A stretch of DNA of 64,000 nucleotides from Cupriavidus pauculus (GTDB lineage: Bacteria > Pseudomonadota > Gammaproteobacteria > Burkholderiales > Burkholderiaceae). This document shows, one piece after another, positions 1 through 9,940 of this stretch; the first letter of the stretch is position 1, and every line of letters starts with the position of its first letter. The notes beneath the pieces are model-generated. The model was given only the letters and a program-made list of their open reading frames with translations, did not search any database and had not been told where the DNA came from. Location: positions 126,414 to 190,413 of the forward strand of contig NZ_PJRP01000001.1 of NCBI RefSeq assembly GCF_002858765.1, given 5' to 3'. Made by a program: the position numbers and the translations under genes.

Positions 1-329
1 AGCTGGCGCTGCAGGCCGATGCGCACGTTCTCGCGCACGGTCAGGTGCGGGAACACGGCGGAAATCTGGAACGAGCGGATCACGCCGCGCCGCGCAATCT
101 GGGCGGGCTTCTCGCGCGTGATGTCGATGCCGTTGAAAAGGATGGTGCCCGTGGTGGGCTCCAGGAATTTGGTGAGCAGGTTGAAGCAAGTGGTCTTGCC
201 CGCGCCGTTCGGTCCGATCAAGGCATGGATCGAGCCGCGACGTACGCGCAGGTTGACGTCGCTCACTGCCGTGAACCCCTTGAATTCCTTCGTGAGGTTC
301 TTCGTTTCCAGGATGATTTCCTGAGTCAT
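1..329 (-). CDS. livG: Branched-chain amino acid ABC transporter ATPase (LivG-like), N-terminal part
   Basis: The first 109 residues of an ABC ATPase are present and the gene runs off the left edge. The Walker A motif GPNGAGKTT is clear, followed by an N-terminal half typical of LivG: 'FNLLTKFLEPTTG' after Walker A, then the Q-loop region 'RSFQISAVFPHLTVREN'. LivG-type subunits energise uptake of leucine, isoleucine, valine or other amides and aromatic acids at the inner membrane, so the substrate cannot be fixed. The ATG at 329 is preceded by GGAGAC. Signature and Walker B motifs lie outside the window, as would the partner livF. Confidence 0.85.
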   Translation of the reverse strand, partial: MTQEIILETKNLTKEFKGFTAVSDVNLRVRRGSIHALIGPNGAGKTTCFNLLTKFLEPTTGTILFNGIDITREKPAQIARRGVIRSFQISAVFPHLTVRENVRIGLQRQ

Positions 330-638
330 AGTCTCCTGCCCGCCCTCTTGCTGCATGCCAGGTTTTGCCCGGCTACTGACAATGGTCCGAACTCCGGCGC
401 TTTGTCGCCATGTTTGCCGCTTTAGATATAGGTTGGAACGGTGCGGCTACCGTGGATACCGGTGCGCGAAGTGAAGGCTGCGGCACCGTATACCGGCGAC
501 TATTGTGTGCGCCTGCTGCGTCGCAAAACATCGGGGTTTGCACTAGGCGTAATACATTACCGACGCGACAGCATTCCGATGTGCGAAGCCGTACCGACGT
601 CTGCGGGCATCGGCTTCGCCAGGTATCGTGGAAGACCC
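330..638. other. Intergenic region between livG start and GMC oxidoreductase end
   Basis: About 309 bases lie between the livG start and the stop codon of the GMC oxidoreductase; both genes point left. It should hold the livG promoter on the minus strand, but I cannot pick out convincing -35/-10 boxes. One isolated GTATAC palindrome lies at 488-493. Short open frames here have no recognisable product. Confidence 0.5.
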
Positions 639-2306
639 TTATGCCGAGACCGACGTGACGATTTCGGGTCTGTTTGCTGCACCGCTCGCGCGCGCCTTGC
701 GGTCGGCGCGGATCATGTCGCTGGCCCGCTCCGCAATCATGATCGTCGGCGAGTTGGTATTGCCGGACGTGATCAGCGGCATGACGGACGCATCCACCAC
801 GCGCAGGCCGGCAATGCCGCGCACGCGCAGCCGGTTGTCGACCACCGCGTCGGCGTCGTCGCTGGTGCCCATGCGGCACGTGCCCACCGGGTGGAAGATC
901 GTGGTGCCGATTGCGCCCGCAGCTTCCGCCAGTTGCTCATCGGTCTGGAAGGCCGGGCCCGGCAGCCATTCGCTGGGCTGATACGGTGCCAGTGCCGGCG
1001 ATGCCACGATGCGCCGCGTCAGCCGGATCGAGTCGGCGGCCACCTTGCGGTCAGCCTCGGTCGACAGGTAATTCGGCGCGATCAGCGGGGCGCGGCGGAA
1101 GTCCGCATTGTCGATATGCACGCTGCCACGCGACGTGGGCCGCAGGTTGCAGACGCTGGCTGTGAAGGCGTTGAAGTCGTGCAGCGGATCGCCAAACTTG
1201 TCCAGCGACAGCGGCTGCACGTGATATTCGACGTTCGCGCGCGCCTGGCTGTCATCGCTGCGCGCGAACGCACCCAGCTGCGACGGCGCCATGCTCATCG
1301 GCCCGCTCTGGTTGAACGCGTACTGCAGGCCGATGCCAAGCTTGCCCCACCACTTCGAGGCGCGCGTGTTGAGCGTGCGCACGCCCTGCACCTTGATGAC
1401 CGTACGCAGTTGCAGATGGTCCTGCAGGTTCTCGCCCACGCCGGGCAAGGCATGGCGCACGCAAATGCCCAGCGCCTGCAGCCGCTCCGGCTGGCCGATC
1501 CCCGACAGTTCGAGCAATTGCGGCGAATTGATCGCACCGGCGGCCAGGATCACTTCCTCGGTGGCCCGCGCTTCCAGCTGCTGGCCGCCGCCCAGGTATT
1601 GCACGCCCGTGCAGCGCCGGCCGTCCGGCGAATCGAAGACCAGGCCACTGACCTGGGCACCGGTGACGATGGTCAGGTTGGGCCGGTCCGACGCCTTGCG
1701 CAGAAAAGCCTTGGCCGTGTTCCAGCGAATGCCGCGCCGCTGGTTCACATCGAAATAGCCCACGCCGAAGTTGTCGCCGCGGTTGAAGTCGTCGGTGCGC
1801 GGAATGCCGGCCTGCTCGGCCGCATCGATAAAGCGCTCCAGGATGTCCCAGTGCAGCCGCTGCCCTTCCACGCGCCACTCGCCGCCGGCGCCGTGGAATT
1901 CGTTGGCGCCACGATGATGGTCTTCGCTGCGCTTGAACAGCGGCAGCACGTTGTCCCAGCGCCAGCCATCGTCACCGGCGATGCGCGCCCAGTCGTCGTA
2001 ATCCTCGCGCTGGCCGCGCATGTAGATCATGCCGTTGATCGACGAGCAGCCACCCAGCACGCGGCCACGCGGGTAGCCCAGCGAACGGCCATTGAGGCCC
2101 GCCTCTTCCACAGTGCGGTACAGCCAGTCGGTGCGCGGATTGCCGATGCAGTAGAGGTAGCCCACCGGAATATGGATCCAGTGGTAATCGTCCTTGCCGC
2201 CCGCTTCGAGCAGCAGCACATTGACATCGGCATCCTGCGTCAGGCGGTTGGCCAGCACGCAGCCGGCCGAGCCGGCGCCCACGATGATGTAGTCGTACGT
2301 CTCCAT
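639..2306 (-). CDS. GMC-family FAD oxidoreductase (choline dehydrogenase-like)
   Basis: A 555-residue glucose-methanol-choline oxidoreductase, oxidising a primary alcohol or polyol with FAD. The dinucleotide-binding motif GAGSAG starts at residue 10, the GMC signature region 'GRVLGGCSSINGMIYMRG' follows, and the C-terminal active-site segment HPVGTCRMG with the later NTNSPT asparagine is intact. Length fits the family. The start at 2306 is preceded by AGGAAG; an in-frame ATG 63 bases upstream lacks family similarity. BetA is one possibility, but no betaine genes lie nearby, so the substrate is open. The alpha/beta hydrolase gene lies 87 bp upstream in the same direction and may be co-transcribed. 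Confidence 0.88.
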   Translation of the reverse strand: METYDYIIVGAGSAGCVLANRLTQDADVNVLLLEAGGKDDYHWIHIPVGYLYCIGNPRTDWLYRTVEEAGLNGRSLGYPRGRVLGGCSSINGMIYMRGQREDYDDWARIAGDDGWRWDNVLPLFKRSEDHHRGANEFHGAGGEWRVEGQRLHWDILERFIDAAEQAGIPRTDDFNRGDNFGVGYFDVNQRRGIRWNTAKAFLRKASDRPNLTIVTGAQVSGLVFDSPDGRRCTGVQYLGGGQQLEARATEEVILAAGAINSPQLLELSGIGQPERLQALGICVRHALPGVGENLQDHLQLRTVIKVQGVRTLNTRASKWWGKLGIGLQYAFNQSGPMSMAPSQLGAFARSDDSQARANVEYHVQPLSLDKFGDPLHDFNAFTASVCNLRPTSRGSVHIDNADFRRAPLIAPNYLSTEADRKVAADSIRLTRRIVASPALAPYQPSEWLPGPAFQTDEQLAEAAGAIGTTIFHPVGTCRMGTSDDADAVVDNRLRVRGIAGLRVVDASVMPLITSGNTNSPTIMIAERASDMIRADRKARASGAANRPEIVTSVSA

Positions 2307-2393
2307 ATCCCTTGCTTCCTTTGCTGGCCCTGAGGGCGCTTTTTTTTCTTGTGGAATGCCGGGCATCATCGCACGACTTGGCAGCGGCCGTCG

Positions 2394-3305
2394 TCAGGGC
2401 TTTGCCGGATTCTCCAGGTGCCGGCGAAGCCAGTCGGTCAGTGCCGCGAACACCTCGCCGCGCAGCGGCTCGGCCTCGTTGAAGATCTCGTGGAAGCCGG
2501 TCTCGAACCAGGCCATCTCCCGCAAGTCCTCGGGCGCGTTGTCGAAGAAGGTGCGGCTGCCCTGCGGATCGACGATGCTGTCGGCACCGCCCACCAGCAT
2601 CAGCATCGGCACTTCCAGCCTTGGCGCGTCGGCCTGGGCCTGCGGCATGCCGCGCACGAAAGACTCCAGCACGCTGGCGCTGATCGTCCCCTGCACCAGC
2701 GGATCGGTGCGATAGGCACGCGCCACTTCCGGGTCGTGCGACAGCAGATGGGCGTCGATGGGATTCGGCACACGCATACGCGGTACCAGTGCCAGCAGCA
2801 CGCGATGCAGCGTGAGCATACTGTTGGACAGCTTCAACGCCAGCGCCGGCGACGACAGGATCAAGGCACGAATCGGTCGCACGCGGGCCGTGGCAAAACG
2901 CGCCGCCACCAGCCCGCCCATGCTGTGACCCAGCACGATCGGCAGCGCCTGCCATTGCCGCACTGCGGCATCGTGGATTTCGGCCAGGTCGTCCAGATAG
3001 CTGTCGGGATGCGGCACCACCATGCGCGGGCCGCCGCTCGCGCCGTGGCCCCGGTGATCGTAGGCCCGCACGCGCAGCCCCAACGCGCACAACGCGGCCG
3101 CCACATGCGCATAGCGGCCGCTGTGCTCGGCCAGTCCATGTACAAGCAGGACCGTGCCCAGGGGCTCGGCAAAATGCTGCGGGTCGGGCAGCCAGGTGCG
3201 CAGCAGCAATTCGGTGCCATCGCGCATGCGCTGGTGCGACTCGGTCGGTTCGATGGAAGGCGCCGGCACGGAAGCCAGGGCAAAGGCCGTCACAGGTTCG
3301 TTCAT
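2394..3305 (-). CDS. Alpha/beta hydrolase, monoacylglycerol lipase/lysophospholipase type
   Basis: A 303-residue serine hydrolase of the Hydrolase_4 (monoacylglycerol lipase/PldB) family. The oxyanion-loop HG lies at residues 56-57 (LLVHGLAEHSGRY), the nucleophile elbow is GHSMGG with Ser128, and Asp242 (GGADSIVDP) and His272 (ETGFHEIFNE) complete a full catalytic triad. No signal peptide is visible, so it is probably cytoplasmic. The start at 3305 has a strong ribosome site, CAAGGAGAG. It lies just upstream of the GMC oxidoreductase in the same direction, which would allow hydrolysis of an ester followed by alcohol oxidation; that link is inference. Confidence 0.85.
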   Translation of the reverse strand: MNEPVTAFALASVPAPSIEPTESHQRMRDGTELLLRTWLPDPQHFAEPLGTVLLVHGLAEHSGRYAHVAAALCALGLRVRAYDHRGHGASGGPRMVVPHPDSYLDDLAEIHDAAVRQWQALPIVLGHSMGGLVAARFATARVRPIRALILSSPALALKLSNSMLTLHRVLLALVPRMRVPNPIDAHLLSHDPEVARAYRTDPLVQGTISASVLESFVRGMPQAQADAPRLEVPMLMLVGGADSIVDPQGSRTFFDNAPEDLREMAWFETGFHEIFNEAEPLRGEVFAALTDWLRRHLENPAKP

Positions 3306-3363
3306 CCCAATCTCTCCTTGTTGGGACCTGCTTGTTGTTATGCTGCCGACGGCTTGCCTGCGC

Positions 3364-3780
3364 TCAGGAATGGCATGCCGGGCAGTCCGACGCCTCCGAC
3401 GCCATGTCGGACAGGATCGGGCAATCGGGCCGATCATCGCCGCTGCAGGCCTCGGCCAGCGCGCGCAGCGTGTCGCGCATGGCGGCCAGCTCGGCAATCT
3501 TGACCTCAAGTTCCGCCACGTGCCGCAGCGTCAGCGCCTTCACGTCGGCGCTGGCCCGCCCGCGATCATGCCAGAGCGACAGCAGGTTGCGAATCTCGTC
3601 CAGCGAGAATCCGAGATTACGGGCGCGCCGCACGAAGCGCAAGGTATGCACCGCGCGTTCGTCATAGCGGCGGTAGCCGCCCTCGCTGCGCGGCGGCGCA
3701 TCGACCAGGCCGATCGATTCATAGTGGCGGATCATCTTGGCGGATACGCCCGAGGCTTCCGCTGCGTCTCCGATATTCAT
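3364..3780 (-). CDS. cueR: Cu(I)-responsive MerR-family regulator CueR
   Basis: A 138-residue MerR-type activator. The N-terminal winged helix runs '[20 protein letters not shown]', followed by a dimerisation helix around residues 75-110. The metal loop has Cys112-x7-Cys120 (CSGDDRPDC), the spacing and numbering of E. coli CueR, so Cu(I)/Ag(I)/Au(I) sensing is well supported. A His/Cys tail (CPACHS) follows. Its ATG overlaps the copA stop by four bases, so it is translated from the copA transcript and autoregulated through the CueR-type promoter in front of copA. CueR activates by untwisting promoters with 19-bp spacers, and two such promoters occur nearby. Confidence 0.93.
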   Translation of the reverse strand: MNIGDAAEASGVSAKMIRHYESIGLVDAPPRSEGGYRRYDERAVHTLRFVRRARNLGFSLDEIRNLLSLWHDRGRASADVKALTLRHVAELEVKIAELAAMRDTLRALAEACSGDDRPDCPILSDMASEASDCPACHS

Positions 3781-6275
3781 CGCGACTCCTTCGCAGGCTT
3801 GCCCGCCAGCGGATGCCAGCGGCGCAGCAGCAGCGCGTTGCTCACCACGCTGACGCTCGAGAACGCCATCGCCGCACCCGCCACCACCGGATTGAGCAGC
3901 CCCGCCACGGCCAGCGGAATGCCGATCACGTTATAGATGAAGGCCCAGAACAGGTTCTGACGGATCTTGCGCACGGTACGGTGCGAGACTGCCAGCGCAT
4001 CGGCCACCAGCGCGGGGTCGCCACGCATCAGCGTGATGCCGGCCGCGTGCATCGCCACGTCGGTGCCCGTGGACATCGCGATGCCGACATCGGCTGCCGC
4101 CAGCGCCGGCGCGTCGTTGATGCCATCGCCCACCATCGCCACCACGGCCTTGCCGTCCGCCCGCAGCGCCATCACGCGGGCGGCCTTGTCCTCCGGCAGC
4201 ACCTCGGCCTGCACATCGTCCAGGCCCAGCACGCTGGCCACGCGGGCCGCCGCGCCGGCGCTGTCGCCCGTCAGCATCACGGTGCGGATGCCGGCCTCGC
4301 GCAGCCGTGCGATGGCAGCGACCGCGCCGGGTTTCAACGCATCGCCGAACGCCACCAGCCCCAGCACCGAATGCGTCGTGGCGTCGATCAGCCACGACAC
4401 GGTACGGCCTTCGCCGCGGAGGCGTTCGGCATCGGCCTGCAGCGCACCGGCATCGGCGTTCAGCGACGCCCGCAGCCCCTCGCTGCCCAGCTGCAGCGCC
4501 TGCCCCGCCACCACGCCGGCGATGCCGCGACCCGGCAGCGCGCGCACGTCGGCGGCCAGCGGCGCGGTGATGGCGCGTTCGCCGGCCAGCGTCACCACGG
4601 CACGCGCCAGTGGATGCTCGCTGCCGGCTTGTAGTGCCGCCAGCTTTTCCAGCAGCGCGTTGTCATCGCCATCGGCGGCGTGCAGTGCTACCACCTCGGG
4701 CTTGCCGACGGTCAGCGTACCGGTCTTGTCGAACGCCACGATCGATACGCGATGCGCCACTTCCAGCGCCTCGGCGTCCTTGATCAGGATGCCTGCGCGC
4801 GCGCCGGCGCCGGTGCCCGCCATGATCGCGGTCGGCGTGGCCAGGCCCAGCGCGCAGGGGCACGCGATGACCAGCACCGCCACCGCGTTGAGCAGCGCCT
4901 GGCTCCAGTCGCCGCCCATCACACCCCAGCCCAGCAGCGTGGCCAGCGCGATGCCCAGCACCACGGGCACGAACACCGCGCTGACCTGGTCCACCATGCG
5001 CTGGATCGGCGCCTTGGCCGCTTGCGCGTGCTCGACCATGCGGATGATTCTGGCCAGCACCGTCTCGGCACCGACCGCTACGGTGCGCGCCACCAGCAGC
5101 CCCTCGAAATTGATGGCGCCCCCGGTCAGGCGGTCGCCGGGCTGCTTCGGCACGGGCAGCGATTCGCCGGTCAGCATCGATTCATCGGCATGGCTGTTGC
5201 CGGTCACCACTTCGGCGTCGACCGGTATCCGCTCGCCGGGCCGCACGACGATCTCGTCGCCCACGCGCACGTCAGCCAGCGGCACCGCCTGCTCCACGCC
5301 GTTGCGGACCACACGCGCCGTATCCGGACGCAGCGCGGCCAGCGCGCGGATGGCATCGGCGGTCTGGCGCTTGGCACGCACTTCCAGCCATTTGCCAAGC
5401 CGCACCAGCGTGATGACAACGGCGGCGCTTTCAAAGTAGAGATGTGGCATGGCGCCGGGCTCGGCATCGAACATCTGCCAGATGGACAGCGCGTAGGCCG
5501 CCGACGTGCCCAGCGCCACCAGCAAGTCCATGTTGCCGGCACGGGCGCGCACGGCCTTGTAGCCGGCCTTGTAGAAGCGCCAGCCGAACACGAACTGCAC
5601 CGGCGTGGCCAGCAGCCATTGCAGCCAGCCCGGCAGCATCGCGTGGATGCCGAACCATTCCAGCACCATCGGCGCCACCAGCGGCAGCGACAGCGCGGCG
5701 GAGATCGCCACGGGCCACGGGCCGGACCAGAAATCGGCCTGCCGCGCTGCCGTACCCGATGCAGCGGCGGCCGCATCCACCACCGGCTTCGCGCCGTACC
5801 CGGCGCGCGTCACGGCTGCGGCAAGCACCGTGGCATCGGCCGTGCCGCGCAGCACCGTCACCGTGGCGCGCTCGGTGGCCAGGTTGACCTGGGCGTCCTG
5901 CACGCCCGGTATGGCACGCAGCGCGCGCTCCACCCGGCCCACGCACGACGCGCAGGTCATGTCCGCGATATCGAGTTCGATCTCGTCGCGCGGCACGTCG
6001 TAGCCGGCATCGGTCACGGCCTGGGCGGCGGCGGCCAGTGCGGCGCCACTTTCGGCATGAAGCGTGGCCTGCTCGGTGGCCAGGTTGACGGCCACGTCGT
6101 GCACGCCGGGCACCTTCGCCAGCGCACGCTCCACGCGGCCCACGCACGATGCGCAGGTCATGCCATCGACAGGCAGGCGCCATTCGGCCGCGCCGGGCAC
6201 ATTCCGGGCGGCATTTGGTGCGGGGTCAGGTGCGGGGTTCGGGACGGGACTCAGCGAGGACGCAGGGGTGGACAT
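3777..6275 (-). CDS. copA: Cu(I)-exporting P1B-type ATPase CopA
   Basis: An 832-residue inner-membrane copper pump. Two N-terminal heavy-metal domains carry MTCASC (Cys41/44 and Cys108/111). Further landmarks are the actuator TGES at 369-372, the membrane metal site CPC at 472-474, the phosphorylated Asp516 in DKTGTLT, a SEHPLA histidine motif and the hinge GDGINDAP. All catalytic residues are present. A proline/alanine-rich leader of about 30 residues precedes the first metal domain. The ribosome site before the ATG is weak, but the promoter's likely start lies about 30 bases upstream, leaving little room for another start. cueR follows with a 4-base overlap, and copZ is divergent. Confidence 0.95.
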   Translation of the reverse strand: MSTPASSLSPVPNPAPDPAPNAARNVPGAAEWRLPVDGMTCASCVGRVERALAKVPGVHDVAVNLATEQATLHAESGAALAAAAQAVTDAGYDVPRDEIELDIADMTCASCVGRVERALRAIPGVQDAQVNLATERATVTVLRGTADATVLAAAVTRAGYGAKPVVDAAAAASGTAARQADFWSGPWPVAISAALSLPLVAPMVLEWFGIHAMLPGWLQWLLATPVQFVFGWRFYKAGYKAVRARAGNMDLLVALGTSAAYALSIWQMFDAEPGAMPHLYFESAAVVITLVRLGKWLEVRAKRQTADAIRALAALRPDTARVVRNGVEQAVPLADVRVGDEIVVRPGERIPVDAEVVTGNSHADESMLTGESLPVPKQPGDRLTGGAINFEGLLVARTVAVGAETVLARIIRMVEHAQAAKAPIQRMVDQVSAVFVPVVLGIALATLLGWGVMGGDWSQALLNAVAVLVIACPCALGLATPTAIMAGTGAGARAGILIKDAEALEVAHRVSIVAFDKTGTLTVGKPEVVALHAADGDDNALLEKLAALQAGSEHPLARAVVTLAGERAITAPLAADVRALPGRGIAGVVAGQALQLGSEGLRASLNADAGALQADAERLRGEGRTVSWLIDATTHSVLGLVAFGDALKPGAVAAIARLREAGIRTVMLTGDSAGAAARVASVLGLDDVQAEVLPEDKAARVMALRADGKAVVAMVGDGINDAPALAAADVGIAMSTGTDVAMHAAGITLMRGDPALVADALAVSHRTVRKIRQNLFWAFIYNVIGIPLAVAGLLNPVVAGAAMAFSSVSVVSNALLLRRWHPLAGKPAKESR

Positions 6276-6314
6276 GGGCGAAATCCGGCAAGGCGCACGT
6301 GGCGCGACAACTGT

Positions 6315-6345
6315 ACTGTGGACCTTACCATCATTGGAAGGTCAA
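6315..6345 (-). promoter_or_regulatory. CueR-type promoter for copA-cueR
   Basis: Read leftward, the -35 box is TTGACC (6345-6340), followed by a 19-bp spacer containing the imperfect dyad CTTCC...GGTAAGG, and a -10-like CACAGT (6320-6315). TTGACC plus CTTCC-n-GGAAGG within a 19-bp spacer is the classic CueR architecture, as at E. coli copA. The copA ATG lies about 40 bases downstream. Confidence 0.85.
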
Positions 6346-6381
6346 GGCCGCCCGCGTTATTGCCGCGTCACCATCGCGGGC

Positions 6382-6412
6382 TTGCGCTTCCCACGGTGGG
6401 AAGGTTCATACT
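6382..6412 (+). promoter_or_regulatory. CueR-type promoter for copZ
   Basis: The -35-like TTGCGC (6382-6387) is followed by a 19-bp spacer holding the perfect dyad CTTCCCACGGTGGGAAG and then the -10 box CATACT (6407-6412). The 19-bp spacer and dyad match CueR operators and mirror the copA promoter on the other strand. The copZ ATG is 50 bases further on. Confidence 0.82.
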
Positions 6413-6461
6413 CCATTCCGAAGTCATTTCCGGTCTCAAATCGTTCAGAAGGAGTCACACC

Positions 6462-6662
6462 ATGATCCAGTTCCAGGTCGAAGGCATGTCCTGCAACCAC
6501 TGCGTCGGCGCGATCACCCGCGCGGTGCAGGCCGTCGATCCGGCCGCCCAGGTGGCCGCCGATGTGCCGGCCCAGTCGGTCAAGGTCGAGTCGGGCGCGG
6601 ATCGCCAGGCGCTGCAGCAGGCCATCGAGGATGCCGGCTATCCCGTGAAGTCGGTGGCCTGA
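6462..6662 (+). CDS. copZ: Copper chaperone CopZ-like heavy-metal-binding protein
   Basis: A 66-residue single heavy-metal-associated domain. The Cu(I)-binding motif GMSCNHC is at residues 8-14, and the ferredoxin-like pattern ends in the conserved 'AIEDAGYPV'. It should carry Cu(I) in the cytoplasm and hand it to CopA or CueR. It has a strong ribosome site (AGAAGGAG) and its own CueR-type promoter divergent from copA, so copper should induce both arms together. A hairpin terminator follows 17 bases after the stop. Confidence 0.92.
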   Translation: MIQFQVEGMSCNHCVGAITRAVQAVDPAAQVAADVPAQSVKVESGADRQALQQAIEDAGYPVKSVA

Positions 6663-6678
6663 TCCCGCCGCAGCAATG

Positions 6679-6705
6679 AAAAAGGGCACCCGAAGGTGCC
6701 CTTTT
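6679..6705. terminator. Bidirectional intrinsic terminator between copZ and ompW-like gene
   Basis: The stem GGGCACC/GGTGCCC with a CGAA loop is flanked by A-run and T-run on either side, so it can end both copZ (rightward) and the OmpW-like gene (leftward). Confidence 0.85.
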
Positions 6706-6733
6706 CGCCATCTGGCGTCTGGTCCGTGAAGGA

Positions 6734-7459
6734 TCAGAACTTGTAGCCGACGTTCAGGTAGGTCACCACCGGATCGATCTTGATCTTGGTGTGCGACTCG
6801 ACCTTGGCGCCGTTGGCCAGCGTGGTCGTGAAGTTGGCCGTGGCCGAAATCGGCACGTACGACACCGAGAAGCCGACAAACCACTTCTCGTTGATGGCGT
6901 AGTTCGCGCCGACGTTGAACACCGGGTTCCACGACGAGCTGGCGGTGGCCGACATGGTCGAGCCCGGGCCGAATTCGCGCTGCACGAACGTCTGGTTCGT
7001 GACGGTCTCGCTGGTGAACCACGTGTAGTTCACGCCAACGCCGACGTACGGGCGGAACTTGGTCTTGGCGTCGAAGAAATGCCACTTGGCGACGATGGCC
7101 GGGCTCCACTGACGCACTTCGCCCAGCTTGCCGTACTGCGCATAGCCACGGTCGCCGCTGACATCGTGCTTGGGCGGAATGCCCACCACGAACTCGGCCG
7201 AAATGTTGTCGGTGAAGAAGTGCCCGAACGTCAGGCCGGCGGTATCCGCCCCGTCGATCTTGGCGCCGGTGTTCGGGCGCTGCACGCCAGCCGGACGGCC
7301 AGCGATGGAATCGATCGTCAGCAGTTGCGAGTCGCCCGTGGGCATCACGCGCATCCAGCCAAGGCTCACAACATTACTGCCCGCGGACTGGGCCTGTGCG
7401 GCGCCAGCCAGTGCCATGGCGGCGCCCGCCATCAGCATCTTCTTATAGATCTTTTTCAT
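6734..7459 (-). CDS. OmpW/AlkL-family outer-membrane protein
   Basis: A 241-residue small beta-barrel. The Sec signal peptide 'MKKIYKKMLMAGAAMALAGA' ends at AQAQ. The mature part begins 'SLGWMRVMPTGDSQ' and includes the OmpW-type segment 'GLTFGHFFTDNISAEF'. The chain ends in the outer-membrane assembly signature 'YLNVGYKF' with C-terminal Phe. OmpW/AlkL barrels form a hydrophobic channel for small nonpolar molecules. The ATG at 7459 has AGAGGAA in front. It stands alone, with a bidirectional terminator downstream, so no substrate can be inferred from neighbours. Confidence 0.87.
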   Translation of the reverse strand: MKKIYKKMLMAGAAMALAGAAQAQSAGSNVVSLGWMRVMPTGDSQLLTIDSIAGRPAGVQRPNTGAKIDGADTAGLTFGHFFTDNISAEFVVGIPPKHDVSGDRGYAQYGKLGEVRQWSPAIVAKWHFFDAKTKFRPYVGVGVNYTWFTSETVTNQTFVQREFGPGSTMSATASSSWNPVFNVGANYAINEKWFVGFSVSYVPISATANFTTTLANGAKVESHTKIKIDPVVTYLNVGYKF

Positions 7460-7665
7460 TGTTCCTCTTACTCCTTCCTCTTTCTTCTGAATACAGCCAC
7501 TGCTGGCGGCAATTATCCTGCGTGGCCTTCGCAGACTGTTTCAAACACGGGACGGGATGATAGAAGAAATGCCCTAAAGACAGGGTTAACCCAAAAGATG
7601 AACACCGATTTCGACGTTTTTGCATCCAAAACGACGCGCCAGCACAACGGTTCGGTTTCATAAAT

Positions 7666-7693
7666 GAAAAACCACTCGCTTTGAGTGGTTTTG
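7666..7693. terminator. Intrinsic terminator after the ornithine cyclodeaminase-family gene
   Basis: The perfect 7-bp stem ACCACTC/GAGTGGT has a 5-base loop and A/T runs on both sides. The leftward gene ending at 7754 is the natural client; the hairpin could work in both directions. Confidence 0.8.
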
Positions 7694-7753
7694 TTACTGC
7701 ATAGCCGAATTCTCAAACAGCCGTTCGGGAAGCTTCCGGGTGCCGGGTCCGCG

Positions 7754-8725
7754 TCACTTCTGGCTGGCCAGGATGCAGGCAGCCAGATCCCACAACGCGT
7801 ACCCGACGCTCTTGAACACCAACGGACTGCCGGTCCGGGTACGCAGCGCATCGGCTTCGAGAATGGCCGTCTCGAACGGTTGCACCGTATTCCAGTCGAT
7901 GCCCGCCTGCAGCAGGTCGCCGGCTTCGTCTTCGATCCCGAACAGCGTGTCGGCCAGCAGGCGGCACCGCGCCGACGCCGTCTGGCACAGTTGTGGAGGC
8001 AGCTCGCACATGTCGGGCCGGAACGCGCCCACCGCCGCCACGAAGTGCCGATCCGTCCACAGGCCGCTATCCAGATCGGGCAGCACCGGCGTGCGGCTCG
8101 ACGTGACGGTGACCACCATCGACACCCGGGGCAGCACCGCCGCGACATCGTCGATCACCTCGGCCTCCACGCCCAGGCCACGCGCCTGCGCGGCCAGCCC
8201 CTCGGCCTTGTCGCGCGTGCGCGACTGGAGCCAGACCTTGCGCACGGGCAAGCCCGCCACAAACGCTTCCAGATGGGTTTGCGCCTGCACGCCCGCGCCG
8301 ACGATCAGCAGTTCCCCGTCAATCATCGGTGCGAATGATTGCGCCGCCAGCAACGATACGGCGGCGGTGCGGCGCCCGGTGACGGTCGGGCCGTCGAGCA
8401 TGGCGATCCGCTCGCCGGTATGCGCGTTGGCCACCACCACCTCGCCCAGGATATTGGGCAGGCCCCGCTGCGGATTGTCCGGATGCACGGTGATGTTCTT
8501 GGTCATCACGATGTCGCGATTGCAGGCTGGCATCACCAGCAGCGTGCCCTGCCCGCGCGCGGCGTCGCCCACGGGCAGCGCAATACGCGGCGGCGCCATC
8601 GCGGTGCCGTCGCGCAGTTCGCGGAGCATCGATGCAATGGCCTTGGCAAGTGCGGGGTACGGCAGGCGCGCCGCCGTGGCGGCGGCATCCAGGGCGGTCA
8701 GGGAGACGAACGGCTCAGCAGTCAT
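7754..8725 (-). CDS. Ornithine cyclodeaminase / mu-crystallin family enzyme
   Basis: A 323-residue NAD(P)-dependent enzyme. The substrate region 'TKNITVHPDNPQRGLPNILG' and catalytic-lobe segment 'AMLDGPTVTGRRTAAVS' precede the Rossmann motif GAGVQAQTHLEAF (around residue 130), all hallmarks of the family. Members include ornithine cyclodeaminase, delta1-pyrroline-2-carboxylate reductase (hydroxyproline and D-proline pathways) and ketimine reductases. The MTKN rather than KxxN segment makes the reductase branch plausible, but I cannot decide by eye. No strong ribosome site precedes the ATG at 8725. Confidence 0.83.
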   Translation of the reverse strand: MTAEPFVSLTALDAAATAARLPYPALAKAIASMLRELRDGTAMAPPRIALPVGDAARGQGTLLVMPACNRDIVMTKNITVHPDNPQRGLPNILGEVVVANAHTGERIAMLDGPTVTGRRTAAVSLLAAQSFAPMIDGELLIVGAGVQAQTHLEAFVAGLPVRKVWLQSRTRDKAEGLAAQARGLGVEAEVIDDVAAVLPRVSMVVTVTSSRTPVLPDLDSGLWTDRHFVAAVGAFRPDMCELPPQLCQTASARCRLLADTLFGIEDEAGDLLQAGIDWNTVQPFETAILEADALRTRTGSPLVFKSVGYALWDLAACILASQK

Positions 8726-8822
8726 CGGTGTCGGGCCAGTACAGGCAAAAACGAACGAAGGCCGACATTGTCACCCAGCCGGCCCCGCCCTCGGCGTCCC
8801 TCGGCGCCCTCACCTCATTCGA

Positions 8823-9818
<996 letters not shown>

Positions 9819-9940
9819 CGAGAGACTCCTTGTGGTTGCAAGTCGCGGTGGGCGCCAGAACATTCAGCGCGTCCCAACCGGATGAGCGCCAGTATCGCGA
9901 TCCCGCGCATCGGGAAACAGCGTGCTACGCTGCACGCATC

